From contig JAFIGS010000007.1 of the NCBI GenBank assembly GCA_017849615.1, positions 1 to 64,000 of the forward strand: a stretch of 64,000 nt of DNA, written 5' to 3'. The notes under the pieces were generated by a model. The model made no database searches. It was not told the origin of the DNA and was given only the letters and a program-made list of their open reading frames with translations. This document shows, one piece after another, positions 42,028-50,223 of the stretch. Within the stretch, counting starts at the first letter, position 1. Each line of letters starts with the position of its first letter. Source of the DNA: Pseudolabrys sp. (lineage in GTDB: Bacteria; Pseudomonadota; Alphaproteobacteria; Rhizobiales; Xanthobacteraceae). The position numbers were made by a program, and so were the translations under genes.

Positions 42028-44397
42028 ATGGACGACAAAATGACCGATCATTCGCATCACGATCACAGCTATCACGGCCACGCTCATCACAATCATTCGC
42101 ACGGCCCCACGGCCGGCGGCGTCATCGATCCCGTCTGCGGCATGACGGTCGACCCGCACACGGCCAAGCACCGCGCCGAGCACAACGGCCACACTTACTA
42201 TTTCTGCAATCCGTCCTGCCGCACCAAGTTCATCGCCAATCCAGGCAAGTATCTCGGCCCGCGCGAGCCCGAGCCTGTCGTTGAAGGCGCGATCTACACC
42301 TGCCCGATGCACCCGGAGATACGCCAGCAGGGGCCCGGCTCCTGCCCGATCTGCGGCATGGCGCTCGAACCGGAGATCGCCACTGCCGACAGTGGTCCCA
42401 ATCCCGAACTCGTCGACTTCACGCGGCGCTTCTGGATCGGTCTCGCGCTGACGCTGCCGGTGTTCGTGCTCGACATGGGCGCGCATCTGTTCGGCGAGCA
42501 CAACTGGGTCGATCCGGCCTTGTCGAACTATCTCCAGTTCGCCTTCGCCACGCCGGTCGTGCTGTGGGCCGGCTTTCCGTTCTTCGAACGAGGCTGGCAG
42601 TCGCTGGTGACCCGAAACCTCAACATGTTCACGCTGATCGCGATGGGCACCGGCGTCGCCTATCTCTACAGCGCCGTCGCCGCCTTCGCGCCCGGTCTGT
42701 TCCCCGAGACGTTCCGCGGTCACGGCGGCGCGGTCGCCGTTTATTTCGAGGCCGCCGCCGTCATCACCATTCTCGTGCTGGTCGGCCAGTTGCTCGAACT
42801 GCGCGCCCGCGAGGCCACCTCCGGCGCCATCAAGGCGCTGCTCAATCTCGCGCCGAAGACGGCGCGCCGCGTCAACGACGACGGCAGCGACGAGGACGTC
42901 GCGCTCGACACCGTCGCCGCCGGCGACAAACTGCGCGTGCGCCCCGGCGACAAGGTGCCGGTCGACGGCACCGTGCTCGAGGGCCGTTCGTCGGTCGATG
43001 AATCCATGGTCACCGGCGAGTCGATGCCCGTCACCAAGGAAAAGGATGCCCGCGTCATCGGCGGCACCATCAACGCTTCCGGCTCCTTCGTCATGCGCGC
43101 CGACAAAGTCGGCCGCGACACGCTGCTGTCGCAGATCGTGCAGATGGTGGCGAGCGCGCAACGTTCGCGCGCGCCGATCCAGCGCCTCGCCGATCAGGTC
43201 GCCGGCTGGTTCGTGCCAGCGGTGGTCGCGATCGCGCTCGTTGCTTTTGCGTCATGGGCGCTGTTCGGACCCGAGCCGCGCCTGTCCTACGGCCTCGTCG
43301 CCGCCGTCAGCGTGCTGATCATCGCCTGCCCATGCGCGCTCGGCCTTGCCACGCCGATGTCGATCATGGTGGGCGTCGGCCGCGGTGCCCAGGAAGGCGT
43401 GCTGATCAAGAACGCCGAGGCGCTGGAGCGGCTGGAGAAGGTCGACACGTTGGTCGTCGACAAGACCGGCACGCTGACCGAAGGCAAGCCGAAGGTCGTC
43501 GCCGTCATTCCCGCCGACGGCTTCGACGAAACGCAGGTGCTGACCATTGCCGCGTCGGTCGAGCGCGGCAGCGAGCATCCGCTGGCCGCGGCGATCGCCA
43601 AGGCGGCGGCGGAGCGTCAACTCGAACTCGCCCCGGTTCGCGGCTTCGACTCGCCCGTCGGCAAGGGCGTCATCGGCATGGTCGGCGGCAAGCGCATCGC
43701 GCTCGGCTCGCCGGCTTTCCTGACAGAACTCAGCATCGACACCGCGCCGTTGCATGACGCCGCCGAAGCGCAGCGCCGCGACGGCGCCACCGCGATCTTC
43801 CTCGCCGTCAACGGCAAGCCGGCCGGCGTTCTCGCCATCGCCGATCCGATCAAGGCGACCACGGCGGAAGCGCTCAAGCGCCTCGCCGCCGACAACATCC
43901 GCGTCGTCATGCTCACCGGCGACAACCGCACCACCGCGCAGGCGGTCGCCAGCAAACTCGGCATCACGGAAGTCGAAGCCGAGGTGCTGCCCGATCAGAA
44001 GAGCGCGGTGGTGGAGAAACTGACGCGCGAAGGCCGCATCGTCGCCATGGCCGGCGACGGCGTCAACGACGCGCCGGCGCTCGCCGCCGCGCAGGTCGGC
44101 ATCGCCATGGGCACCGGCTCGGACGTCGCCATCGAAAGCGCCGGCGTCACGTTGCTCAAGGGCGACCTGATGGGCATCGTCAAGGCGCGCGCGCTGTCGA
44201 AGGCGGTGATGCGCAACATCCGGCAGAACCTGTTCTTCGCCTTCATCTACAACAGCGCCGGCGTGCCCATCGCGGCCGGCATTCTCTATCCGGTGTTCGG
44301 CCTGCTGCTGTCGCCGATTGTCGCCGCGGCCGCGATGGCGTTGTCATCCGTCAGCGTCGTCGGCAATGCGCTCCGCCTGCGCGGCGTGAAGCTCTAG
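42028..44397 (+). CDS. copA: Copper-translocating P1B-type ATPase with His-rich, YHS and metal-binding N-terminus
   Basis: 789 residues. The N-terminus is unusual: a His-rich stretch (about 6-25), a YHS domain ([10 protein letters not shown]...[12 protein letters not shown], about 33-75), then a heavy-metal-binding domain (TCPMHPE...CPICGMAL, about 89-112), in place of the common HMA repeats. Eight TM helices follow. The CPC motif is [13 protein letters not shown], the phosphorylation site DKTGTLTEG, and the nucleotide/hinge motifs SEHPL and GDGVND are intact. It exports Cu(I) across the inner membrane. ATG 42028 is preceded by the CsoR operator; a TTG start at 42004 is possible. Expression is probably copper-induced. 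Confidence 0.93.
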   Translation: MDDKMTDHSHHDHSYHGHAHHNHSHGPTAGGVIDPVCGMTVDPHTAKHRAEHNGHTYYFCNPSCRTKFIANPGKYLGPREPEPVVEGAIYTCPMHPEIRQQGPGSCPICGMALEPEIATADSGPNPELVDFTRRFWIGLALTLPVFVLDMGAHLFGEHNWVDPALSNYLQFAFATPVVLWAGFPFFERGWQSLVTRNLNMFTLIAMGTGVAYLYSAVAAFAPGLFPETFRGHGGAVAVYFEAAAVITILVLVGQLLELRAREATSGAIKALLNLAPKTARRVNDDGSDEDVALDTVAAGDKLRVRPGDKVPVDGTVLEGRSSVDESMVTGESMPVTKEKDARVIGGTINASGSFVMRADKVGRDTLLSQIVQMVASAQRSRAPIQRLADQVAGWFVPAVVAIALVAFASWALFGPEPRLSYGLVAAVSVLIIACPCALGLATPMSIMVGVGRGAQEGVLIKNAEALERLEKVDTLVVDKTGTLTEGKPKVVAVIPADGFDETQVLTIAASVERGSEHPLAAAIAKAAAERQLELAPVRGFDSPVGKGVIGMVGGKRIALGSPAFLTELSIDTAPLHDAAEAQRRDGATAIFLAVNGKPAGVLAIADPIKATTAEALKRLAADNIRVVMLTGDNRTTAQAVASKLGITEVEAEVLPDQKSAVVEKLTREGRIVAMAGDGVNDAPALAAAQVGIAMGTGSDVAIESAGVTLLKGDLMGIVKARALSKAVMRNIRQNLFFAFIYNSAGVPIAAGILYPVFGLLLSPIVAAAAMALSSVSVVGNALRLRGVKL

Positions 44398-44400
44398 GGG

Positions 44401-44438
44401 AAAAACAAACGCACCGCCGGCCGCCCCGGAAGGGCGGC
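44401..44438 (-). terminator. Terminator of the small membrane protein gene
   Basis: On the minus strand a GCCGCCC / GGGCGGC stem (44438-44432 with 44426-44420) is followed by a GC-rich spacer and GTTTGTTTTT, reaching 44401. It lies between the convergent ATPase and Thivi_2564-type genes. Confidence 0.55.
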
Positions 44439-44467
44439 GGCGATGCGCCGGTCGTCGTCCGTCAGTT

Positions 44468-44635
44468 CTAGAATACGGCGAGATATTTCAATAGCGACAA
44501 CACGCCGATGATGATGACGATGATGCGCGCGATCTGCTTGGCGCGGCCATCGATCGGCAGCATGTTGATGAGATAAAGCACCAGCACGATCACCAGGAAG
44601 GTGATCAGGATGCTGACCAGCAGGCTGATAGCCAT
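44468..44635 (-). CDS. Thivi_2564-family small membrane protein
   Basis: A 55-residue gene. The product is almost entirely hydrophobic: MAISLLVSILITFLVIVLVL, then YLINMLPIDGRAKQIARII (the conserved NMLPI-DGRAKQ-type turn of the family) and a second helix VIIIGVLSLLKYLAVF. The family name is from memory, but the turn motif is characteristic. It would be a two-helix inner-membrane protein of unknown function. Start ATG 44635 is preceded on the minus strand by GGGGCTCCTGCC, and a terminator follows at 44401-44438. Confidence 0.8.
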   Translation of the reverse strand: MAISLLVSILITFLVIVLVLYLINMLPIDGRAKQIARIIVIIIGVLSLLKYLAVF

Positions 44636-44742
44636 GGCAGGAGCCCCGTGTTCGTCGCCGCGGCAGTGCGGCTGTCACGGGGCGACAAGTTCCGGCGCGA
44701 TGAAAAGTTCCCAGGGCCGGAACCGCAGCGACGGGGTGACCT

Positions 44743-45105
44743 TCAGCGCGCCGGACCGGGCAGCGGATCGCACTTCTTTTCCGCGGCTTCGCGGCGCAAC
44801 TCGTTGAGGTTGCCCCGCACCTGGCCATATTCGGCGTCATAGCCGAGGGCCGACATGAACTGGCCGCCCGGGGCCGCTTCCGCCCTGTTTTTGGCGATCC
44901 GCAGCTCTCTCTCCCGCTCCTGATAGCCCTTTGCCGTCTGGGCAAGCTGCACGCAGTCATACAGCGTGTACTTGCCCGGCGCGACCAGAAACCGGCCCAC
45001 CCTGTCGTCGCGCGTTTCGCCGGCGCTGCCGCAGGCGGCCAGCAACAGCAATGCTCCGCCCGCCGCCGCAAAACGTATCGGAATTGATCGATCTGACATT
45101 GTCAT
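44743..45105 (-). CDS. Small lipoprotein, conserved in Hyphomicrobiales
   Basis: About 120 residues. A signal peptide (IPIRFAAAGGALLLLAAC) ends in a lipobox, so the protein should be lipid-anchored at the Cys of LLAAC. The mature part is helical and charged: RVGRFLVAPGKYTLYDCVQL, then EYGQVRGNLNELRREAAEKKC. Two further cysteines (YDCV, KKCD) may pair. Start is uncertain among ATGs at 45126, 45114, 45105 and 45099; 45105 has GGAG about 12 bases upstream. I recall this as an unnamed twin-arginine-independent lipoprotein family; no function is known. Confidence 0.7.
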   Translation of the reverse strand: MTMSDRSIPIRFAAAGGALLLLAACGSAGETRDDRVGRFLVAPGKYTLYDCVQLAQTAKGYQERERELRIAKNRAEAAPGGQFMSALGYDAEYGQVRGNLNELRREAAEKKCDPLPGPAR

Positions 45106-45225
45106 GGGGCGCATCAACTCCAGCAAAACGGCTTAACCGAGACCGGGCCGCCCTAGGGGGCCCTCGCCGCCGAACGATTGGCGGCCCCGGCCGTTAGTCC
45201 CCATCGGGACATTTAAGGACAGGCC

Positions 45226-45684
45226 GTGAGCGATACCAGATTCGACACCGCCGCGCAGGCGGCAAAGCGCGAGGCCGAGCCGGTCTTCAGCATCGCCGCC
45301 AGCATGGTTTTCCTGCTGCTGGCCGTCATCTGCGTGGGGCTGATCCGGGAATTCGGCGCCTTCGAACCGGCGGCCCTGACGTTTCTCGATCTGGCGCTGC
45401 TCAGCTTCGCCTGCCTGCGGCTGATTCATCTCGTCACCTTCGACAAGATCCTCGATCCGCTGCGGCGCAAGCTGCAGTCCGGCGACCGCATGGCGGGGCT
45501 GCTCGCCGGCTTCGTCGCCTGCATCTGGTGCACGGGCATGTGGTCGGCCATGGTCGCGACCACCTTGTACTTCCTCGTGCCCTGGGGCCGCTTCGCCGTC
45601 TGGGTGCTGGCCGTGGCTGGCTTCGGCACTTTGTTACAGGTGATCTCGCGCGCAATCGCGGGCTGCACCGTGCCGAGGGATTAG
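45226..45684 (+). CDS. DUF1360 membrane protein
   Basis: 152 residues starting at GTG 45226. The family opening is CLRLIHLVTFDKILDPLR near the middle (residues ~65-82), preceded by two hydrophobic helices, and CIWCTGMWSAMVATTLYFLVP is the diagnostic CxWCxGMW segment. Members are small membrane proteins, named spore-specific in Bacillus but widespread, of unknown function. The N-terminal ~20 residues are a charged cytosolic extension. It is divergent from the lipoprotein gene, with about 120 bases between the starts. Confidence 0.85.
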   Translation: MSDTRFDTAAQAAKREAEPVFSIAASMVFLLLAVICVGLIREFGAFEPAALTFLDLALLSFACLRLIHLVTFDKILDPLRRKLQSGDRMAGLLAGFVACIWCTGMWSAMVATTLYFLVPWGRFAVWVLAVAGFGTLLQVISRAIAGCTVPRD

Positions 45685-45702
45685 TGGGCCACAGCCTTTA
45701 AC

Positions 45703-46554
45703 TTAGCGGAACGCCGCCCGGTCCCGCGATACCGTCCGGCCTGGCCGAACATCTTCAAGGCAGGTCACATGGCTGGCGATGAGCCGCGCGGTATCCTTGG
45801 CGTGCGTTGAGATCATGAAGTGCGCGGCGTCCTTGACGACAGCCAGGGCCGCGTCGCGAATGTGCACGCACAGCAGCTCATTGGCGCGCTGCGCCGCAGG
45901 ATGGCTGTTCTCGCCAACCATGACCAAAGTTGGCACCTTGATAACCGCCAGCGTCGCGGGCGACGGCCCGAAGCTGTAAGCGCTCAACCAATCCCAGCGA
46001 TTGACCGGCGTTGTTTCGATGGCGTAATTGCGCACCCGCTGGGGCAAACCCGCGAATGTGTCTGCCCCTTCGTAGAAATCGACCATGCGCGCGATGGCCA
46101 TCTGGTCGCCGCTGTCATATGCGGTAAAATACGCTTCGGTCATGGCCCGGAACGCCAGAAAGTGATTGAGTTCACCGCAGGCGCGCAACAGTTCTGGCGC
46201 CGGCGCTTCAACGATAGTGAGCGAGCGCAATGGAACGCGCGCCCGCACCGCCACCGCCAGCGCGACAAGGCCGCCGAACGAATGGCCCACTAGATGAACC
46301 TCGCCGCCGGCGCGTCGGACGACGGCCTCGACCGCGTCTGCCGGATGCCAGATCGAGTAGTCGCCAGAGGTACGGCGTTCTTCGGTCCCGCCGTAACCCG
46401 GCAGGCTTGTGGCCACGCAGCGGTAACGCGCCGACATTTCGGCAATCACGCCCCGCCATGCGGCGGCCATGCTGCACGAGCCGAGGACGAATACGACGGT
46501 AGGCCCCGCTCCGCATTCTTCGTAGTCGATATTGCCGTCAATGTTTTGAAGCAT
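45703..46554 (-). CDS. Alpha/beta hydrolase
   Basis: 283 residues. The nucleophile elbow is VGHSFGGLVA (Ser near residue 86), the oxyanion region is VVFVLGSCSMAAAW, and the catalytic His is in VKDAAHFMISTHAKD near residue 247. It resembles haloalkane-dehalogenase/epoxide-hydrolase-like hydrolases but the exact reaction cannot be set. ATG 46554 is preceded by GAGGACCTC. It is the last gene of the minus-strand accessory run that may be controlled by the AraC regulator at 48486, although a 180-base gap with a frameshifted gene lies between. Confidence 0.83.
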   Translation of the reverse strand: MLQNIDGNIDYEECGAGPTVVFVLGSCSMAAAWRGVIAEMSARYRCVATSLPGYGGTEERRTSGDYSIWHPADAVEAVVRRAGGEVHLVGHSFGGLVALAVAVRARVPLRSLTIVEAPAPELLRACGELNHFLAFRAMTEAYFTAYDSGDQMAIARMVDFYEGADTFAGLPQRVRNYAIETTPVNRWDWLSAYSFGPSPATLAVIKVPTLVMVGENSHPAAQRANELLCVHIRDAALAVVKDAAHFMISTHAKDTARLIASHVTCLEDVRPGRTVSRDRAAFR

Positions 46555-46734
46555 GAGGTCCTCGTTACCCGTAAAACTGCACGCGACGAGCGCGGCGACC
46601 ACGCTCGCCGCGCGCACACGGGGCCATCGGCGCTGGCGAATGCCGTCAAGCGGAAGCGTTGAACGATTACCTGTCGATCGCTTTGCCCATAGCGGCGGGC
46701 TTCGGGCCAGCCATTGCCGGACCCCAGGATGTCG

Positions 46735-47063
46735 TTATTCGCAGGCGCGGCGACGGCCGCCGCCTCGGCTAGGCAGAATGCCCTGAATGCCGTTCTTGAC
46801 GACGCGGTCTGGTGTTACACTTTGACAGTTGTTGTTGTCGCATTGCGCCTGACACTTGCCGCCCTTACCGTCGCAATTCGCCTTGGCGCAGCCGTAGCCG
46901 CCGCCATCGGGTGAACTTCGAAGTTGCCGCCGGCGCTCGGGCACGCCATGCGCACCTGGCTCACCGAGGCCGTGAGGGAAATCACGCGGGCCGACGCCGG
47001 GCCGGCCGACACGACCAGGAGCGCAGCAAGAGCGGCGCCGGCGACAATCAGATTTTTCATCAT
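46735..47063 (-). pseudogene. Small secreted cysteine-rich protein, frameshifted
   Basis: Starting at ATG 47063 (or 47060, both after AAGGA) the frame gives a clear signal peptide (MMKNLIVAGAALAALLVVSA) and SARVISLTASVSQVRMACPS, then breaks. The other frame continues DGGGYGCAKANCDGKGGKCQ and CDNNNCQS, ending with TAA at 46735. The joint is at a short G run 46909-46911 (C on the coding strand); one added base restores a ~109-residue protein with eight-odd regularly spaced cysteines. The intact version would be a small secreted cysteine-rich protein. Either a true deletion or a base-calling error. Family unknown. Confidence 0.65.
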
Positions 47064-47083
47064 CGTTGTCCTTGGTTGCTTCC

Positions 47084-47287
47084 TCATAACCCCTGCGCGG
47101 AGGTCGAGCTTTCACAGATGGTTTGCTCGAGTGGCGCCGTCGCCGTCTTCGTCGCAACGACGCCGTGAACGGCCAGCGCTGCCGCGAGAGCTGCACCCCC
47201 CGTCAGCGCCAAGAGGAAGTGAAAACCGGCGCCGCCTGTCGTCGCCGACTGCCGTGGTGCCAGCGGCTTACTTCTTGCGCGGGTCAT
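47084..47287 (-). CDS. Possible small membrane protein
   Basis: A 67-residue frame starting inside the last 20 bases of the cupin gene (ATG 47287) and stopping at 47084, 20 bases before the cysteine-rich gene. It has one hydrophobic helix (FHFLLALTGGAALAAALAVHG), a basic N-terminus (MTRARSKPLAPRQ), and G/C-biased third codon positions, which makes it look coding. There is no obvious ribosome site, so translation could be coupled to the cupin gene. I do not recognise the family. It may instead be a non-coding gap. Confidence 0.4.
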   Translation of the reverse strand: MTRARSKPLAPRQSATTGGAGFHFLLALTGGAALAAALAVHGVVATKTATAPLEQTICESSTSAQGL

Positions 47288-47729
47288 CGGCGGGATTGAC
47301 GTAAGTGATGCCCTGCGGACCCATGCCATGGAGCTGGATCACCGTCTCTTCCGGGAAGATCGCGTAGTGGGTCATGCCCTTGGCGACATACGAATAGCCG
47401 CCGGCCTTGAGCACCTCGCCCTTCTTGTCGTCGAGCTTGTCGCCGGTGCCGATCTGGAACGTGCCGGAAAGAACGGTCACGTTCTCATCGTTCGGATGCG
47501 TGTGCGCCGGGATCTTGAAGCCCGCCGGGACCTTGAGGCGAACGACGTAAAGACCTTCCTTGGTCGGATCGCCCTTGACCACGGCAAGCTGTGCGCCCGG
47601 CGCATAGGCAGCCGGTTGCGACCATTTCAGCGCGCCGGCATGAACCGCCGCATGATGATCGTCGGCGCCGAACGCCGCCGCGGGCATCAGCGCCGCAACG
47701 AACCCAGCCATGGCAATTGATTTATGCAT
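47268..47729 (-). CDS. Secreted cupin-domain protein
   Basis: 153 residues with a signal peptide (MHKSIAMAGFVAALMPAAAFGA). The cupin barrel carries the first motif as KIPAHTHPNDENVTVLSGTF (metal-binding HTH...E) and a second histidine in GMTHYAIFPEE, so a metal-binding cupin_2/RmlC-like fold is likely. The C-terminus (GMGPQGITYVNPADDPRKK) resembles a DUF4437/cupin of small export proteins. The start ATG 47729 is set by GGAG 8 bases upstream. It sits on the minus strand between a gene remnant and the small membrane frame, probably cotranscribed. Confidence 0.83.
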   Translation of the reverse strand: MHKSIAMAGFVAALMPAAAFGADDHHAAVHAGALKWSQPAAYAPGAQLAVVKGDPTKEGLYVVRLKVPAGFKIPAHTHPNDENVTVLSGTFQIGTGDKLDDKKGEVLKAGGYSYVAKGMTHYAIFPEETVIQLHGMGPQGITYVNPADDPRKK

Positions 47730-47792
47730 CGTCACGTCTCCTGTTGTGAAAGAGGCAGCCGACCGGACCGGCCAGGCCGCTTGCTTGCCGCC

Positions 47793-47909
47793 CGTCAGTT
47801 CGGCGCAGCCGTGCCGGCCCCGACGGGCGGAAGCGGGTTGGGGATGAGTTCATGCGGATAGCGATACTGCGCGTTTTGCGACGGCAATAGCGGGACCGCG
47901 GCATAGGAA
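47793..47909 (-). pseudogene. Remnant of a protein C-terminus
   Basis: On the minus strand, an open stretch of about 38 codons from a TAA at the upstream edge to TGA at 47793 reads QPKFSYAAVPLLPSQNAQYR and YPHELIPNPLPPVGAGTAAPN. The third codon positions are almost all G or C, as in real genes here, but there is no start codon, only a possible TTG. It looks like the C-terminal end of a lost secreted protein. The start of the gene was probably deleted together with the region between it and the rhodanese gene. Confidence 0.35.
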
Positions 47910-47941
47910 AACTTCGGCTGTTAGAAAACGTCGATGTTTGT

Positions 47942-48325
47942 TTATTTTGCCGATTCGACGGGCAGGCCATCTTCAACCCACGCCTTGAAGGCGCCCAGGT
48001 TGAAGACATTGGTGTAGCCCATATCCAGAAGCGCCTTGGCGCCGAGCGCCGAACGGCCGCCCGATGCGCAATACAAAATTATCGGCCGACTCTTGTCGAA
48101 GGACTCGTCGTAATATTGCGAGTCCGGATCGGCGCGAAATTCAAGCATTCCCCGCGACACGTTGATCGAACCAGCGATCTTTCCGGTCGTTTCGACCTCT
48201 GGCGCATCGCGCACATCGACGACCACCGCGCCGCGCTCGGCGATCAGGCTCCTGGCTTGCGACGGCGTAATTCGCTGCACTGCCGCATTTGCCGCTTCCA
48301 TCATCATCTTGACGCTCGTCGCCAT
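47942..48325 (-). CDS. Rhodanese-domain protein
   Basis: 127 residues, one rhodanese domain. The active-site cysteine is C86 in ILYCASGGRSALGAK, and the CDC25-like strand VVVDVRDAPEVETTGKI (about 34-50) precedes it. The motif at the active site (CASGGRS) is typical of sulfurtransferases moving sulfane sulfur. A short N-terminal extension of ~18 residues has no obvious signal peptide. GAGG 6 bases before ATG 48325 supports the start. It is divergent from the AraC regulator, with 160 bases between. Confidence 0.88.
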   Translation of the reverse strand: MATSVKMMMEAANAAVQRITPSQARSLIAERGAVVVDVRDAPEVETTGKIAGSINVSRGMLEFRADPDSQYYDESFDKSRPIILYCASGGRSALGAKALLDMGYTNVFNLGAFKAWVEDGLPVESAK

Positions 48326-48485
48326 AACATCCTCTACTTGTTTATTATTTTCAACAATTCCCACATCCCGGCCGGTTGGCGTGCGCCAGGATGCACGTTA
48401 TTAGATCGCATCGACGCGTAGACGAATGACCGGTCGGCCGGTTGAGTTGACCGTCCGTCCGAATTCACAGAAGGCGATTGTTGCA

Positions 48486-49445
48486 ATGGATGTGCTGTCG
48501 GACGTTCTTCGGTCTGTCCGGTTGACCGGCGGCGTATTTCTGGACGCCCGCTTCAGCGCGCCGTGGTGCGTATCGGCTCAGTTGCATGCGAGTGATTGCA
48601 AGGCATTCCTGGCGTCGCCCAAACAAGTCATCGCCTACCACGTCATCCTGGACGGCACGCTTGTCGTCGGCCTGGACGGCGAGCCCGCGGTCACCGTCGG
48701 ACCGGGCGAAATCGTGATTTTCCCCCGCAATGACAGCCACACTCTATCGAGCGGGCCCGGCCTGAAGCCGGTCAAGGCGGACGATCTCATCCAGATGTCA
48801 CCCGATGGCGGCCTCGCCCGCATCATTCACGGCGGCGGCGGCGCCGAGACGCGCATGGTGTGCGGCTTCCTCGGCTCAGACGACGGCTACAACCCCCTGA
48901 TAGCGGCCCTGCCTCGCGCGCTCACGCTCGACATCCGCAAGGGGACGTCGCGCGACTGGATCGAAACCTCGGTACGCTTTGCCGCCGAGGAACTGGCCGC
49001 GGGCCGGATGACCTCCATGGGAGTGATGTCACGCCTGTCCGAGACGCTGCTCGTCGAAGCGGTCCGCCAATATGCTTCGACACTAAGCGAGGCCGAGTCC
49101 GGCTGGCTGAAAGGGCTCAAGGATCCGCACATCGGGCGAGCGCTGGTCTTGCTGCACGATGATCTCACGGCCTCGTGGTCGACCGATATGCTGGCGCGCG
49201 AGATCGGGCTGTCGCGGAGCGCCTTCATCGAACGCTTCACCGAATTCGTCGGCCATCCACCCATCCGCTATCTGACGGCGCTGCGAATGCAACTCGCCAA
49301 ACAGCATCTGGCTGAAAGCGGGAGGCCCATCGGCCAGCTTGCGCACATTGTCGGCTACGAGTCGGAAGAGGCGTTCAGCCGTGCCTTCAAGCGCGAATTC
49401 GGCATCTCGCCCGGCGCCTGGCGCGACCGGCAATCTGCGCGCTAG
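48486..49445 (+). CDS. AraC-family transcriptional regulator with cupin_6 sensor
   Basis: 319 residues from ATG 48486 (a frame to 48426 is also open). The N-terminal ~180 residues are a cupin_6 / AraC-binding-like domain (LDGTLVVGLDGEPAVTVGPGE), and residues ~215-315 are the double HTH of AraC (DMLAREIGLSRSAFIERFTE, then LAHIVGYESEEAFSRAFKRE). The C-terminal region ends FGISPGAWRDR. It should bind a promoter in the 160-base gap shared with the divergent rhodanese gene and control the accessory minus-strand run. The effector is unknown; this subfamily often responds to small organic or stress signals. Confidence 0.88.
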   Translation: MDVLSDVLRSVRLTGGVFLDARFSAPWCVSAQLHASDCKAFLASPKQVIAYHVILDGTLVVGLDGEPAVTVGPGEIVIFPRNDSHTLSSGPGLKPVKADDLIQMSPDGGLARIIHGGGGAETRMVCGFLGSDDGYNPLIAALPRALTLDIRKGTSRDWIETSVRFAAEELAAGRMTSMGVMSRLSETLLVEAVRQYASTLSEAESGWLKGLKDPHIGRALVLLHDDLTASWSTDMLAREIGLSRSAFIERFTEFVGHPPIRYLTALRMQLAKQHLAESGRPIGQLAHIVGYESEEAFSRAFKREFGISPGAWRDRQSAR

Positions 49446-49484
49446 CCACACAGAAAACACGTGAGGTCTGCCTGACGCAATCGA

Positions 49485-49571
49485 TGGTGCGGACGGAGGG
49501 AATCGAACCCTCACGGGCTTACGCCCAACGGATTTTAAGTCCGGTCTGTCTACCAGTTCCAGCACGTCCGC
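49485..49571 (-). tRNA. tRNA-Leu, anticodon TAA
   Basis: The minus strand from 49571 reads GCGGACG (acceptor), a Leu-type D-arm CTGGAACTGGTAGACAG, an anticodon stem-loop GGACTTAAAATCC with TAA in the loop, a long variable arm (TGGGCGTAAGCCCGT) typical of Leu/Ser tRNAs, T-arm GAGGGTTCGATTCCCTC, CGTCCGC, discriminator A, and an encoded CCA. UUA codons are rare in this GC-rich genome, so this gene should serve few codons. The 173-codon minus-strand frame over it is a well-known translational shadow. Confidence 0.95.
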
Positions 49572-49677
49572 ATCGCTTCGCTGTCCGCCGACACGGCGGA
49601 TCATCTCCGGCGCAGCGGCGAACGGGAAGTTAGTTCTCTAATAACCCGGCCATGAACAGCGTAACCATCACCGCCCC

Positions 49678-50184
49678 TCAATCGCCGCCGGCACGGATCG
49701 GCGGCGCATAGGACAAAGCGGTGTCCCACGGAAAATAGATCCAGGTGTCCTGCGAGACTTCGGTGATGAAGGTATCGACCAGCGGCCGCCCCATCGGCTT
49801 GGCATAGACGGTGGCGAAATGCGCCGCCGGCAGTATCTCGCGCACCATGCGCGCCGTCTTGCCGGTGTCGACGAGGTCGTCGATGATCAGTACGCCCTTG
49901 CCCTGCGCGCGCATCGACGTGATCTCGGGGCCGACGCCCTTCATCACCTTGATGTCGCCCTGATTCTTGTAGTCGTGATAGCTGGCGATGCACACCGTCT
50001 CGATGATGCGCACATTCAATTCGCGCGCCACGATCGCCGCCGGCACCAGCCCGCCTCGCGTGATGCAAACGATCGCCTCGAACGGCCCGGCCTCGTGCAG
50101 CCGCCAGGTCAGAGCGCGGGTGTCGCGGTGAAACTGGTCCCAGGAGACGGGAAAGACTTTCTCGGGTCGCGGGAGTTCGCTCAT
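49678..50184 (-). CDS. gpt: Xanthine phosphoribosyltransferase (Gpt-like)
   Basis: 168 residues of the type I phosphoribosyltransferase fold. The PRPP-binding motif is [19 protein letters not shown] near residues 97-116 ([10 protein letters not shown]), and [20 protein letters not shown] is the N-terminal PPi-loop region. Gpt uses PRPP to salvage xanthine and guanine. The size and the [10 protein letters not shown] segment near the C-terminus match bacterial XGPRT (Gpt). Start ATG 50184. It lies downstream of the CinA-like gene on the same strand. Confidence 0.93.
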   Translation of the reverse strand: MSELPRPEKVFPVSWDQFHRDTRALTWRLHEAGPFEAIVCITRGGLVPAAIVARELNVRIIETVCIASYHDYKNQGDIKVMKGVGPEITSMRAQGKGVLIIDDLVDTGKTARMVREILPAAHFATVYAKPMGRPLVDTFITEVSQDTWIYFPWDTALSYAPPIRAGGD

Positions 50185-50223
50185 CGTGTTCTCTGATCGT
50201 TATGATGTCTCGGTCGCGCTCGT

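Noticed and set aside
49083-49604. 173-codon minus-strand frame over the tRNA and AraC gene end
   Set aside because: It reads through the tRNA-Leu (the LVDRPDLKSVGRKPVRVRFPPSAP-like run is a classic translated tRNA) and the antisense of the AraC gene.
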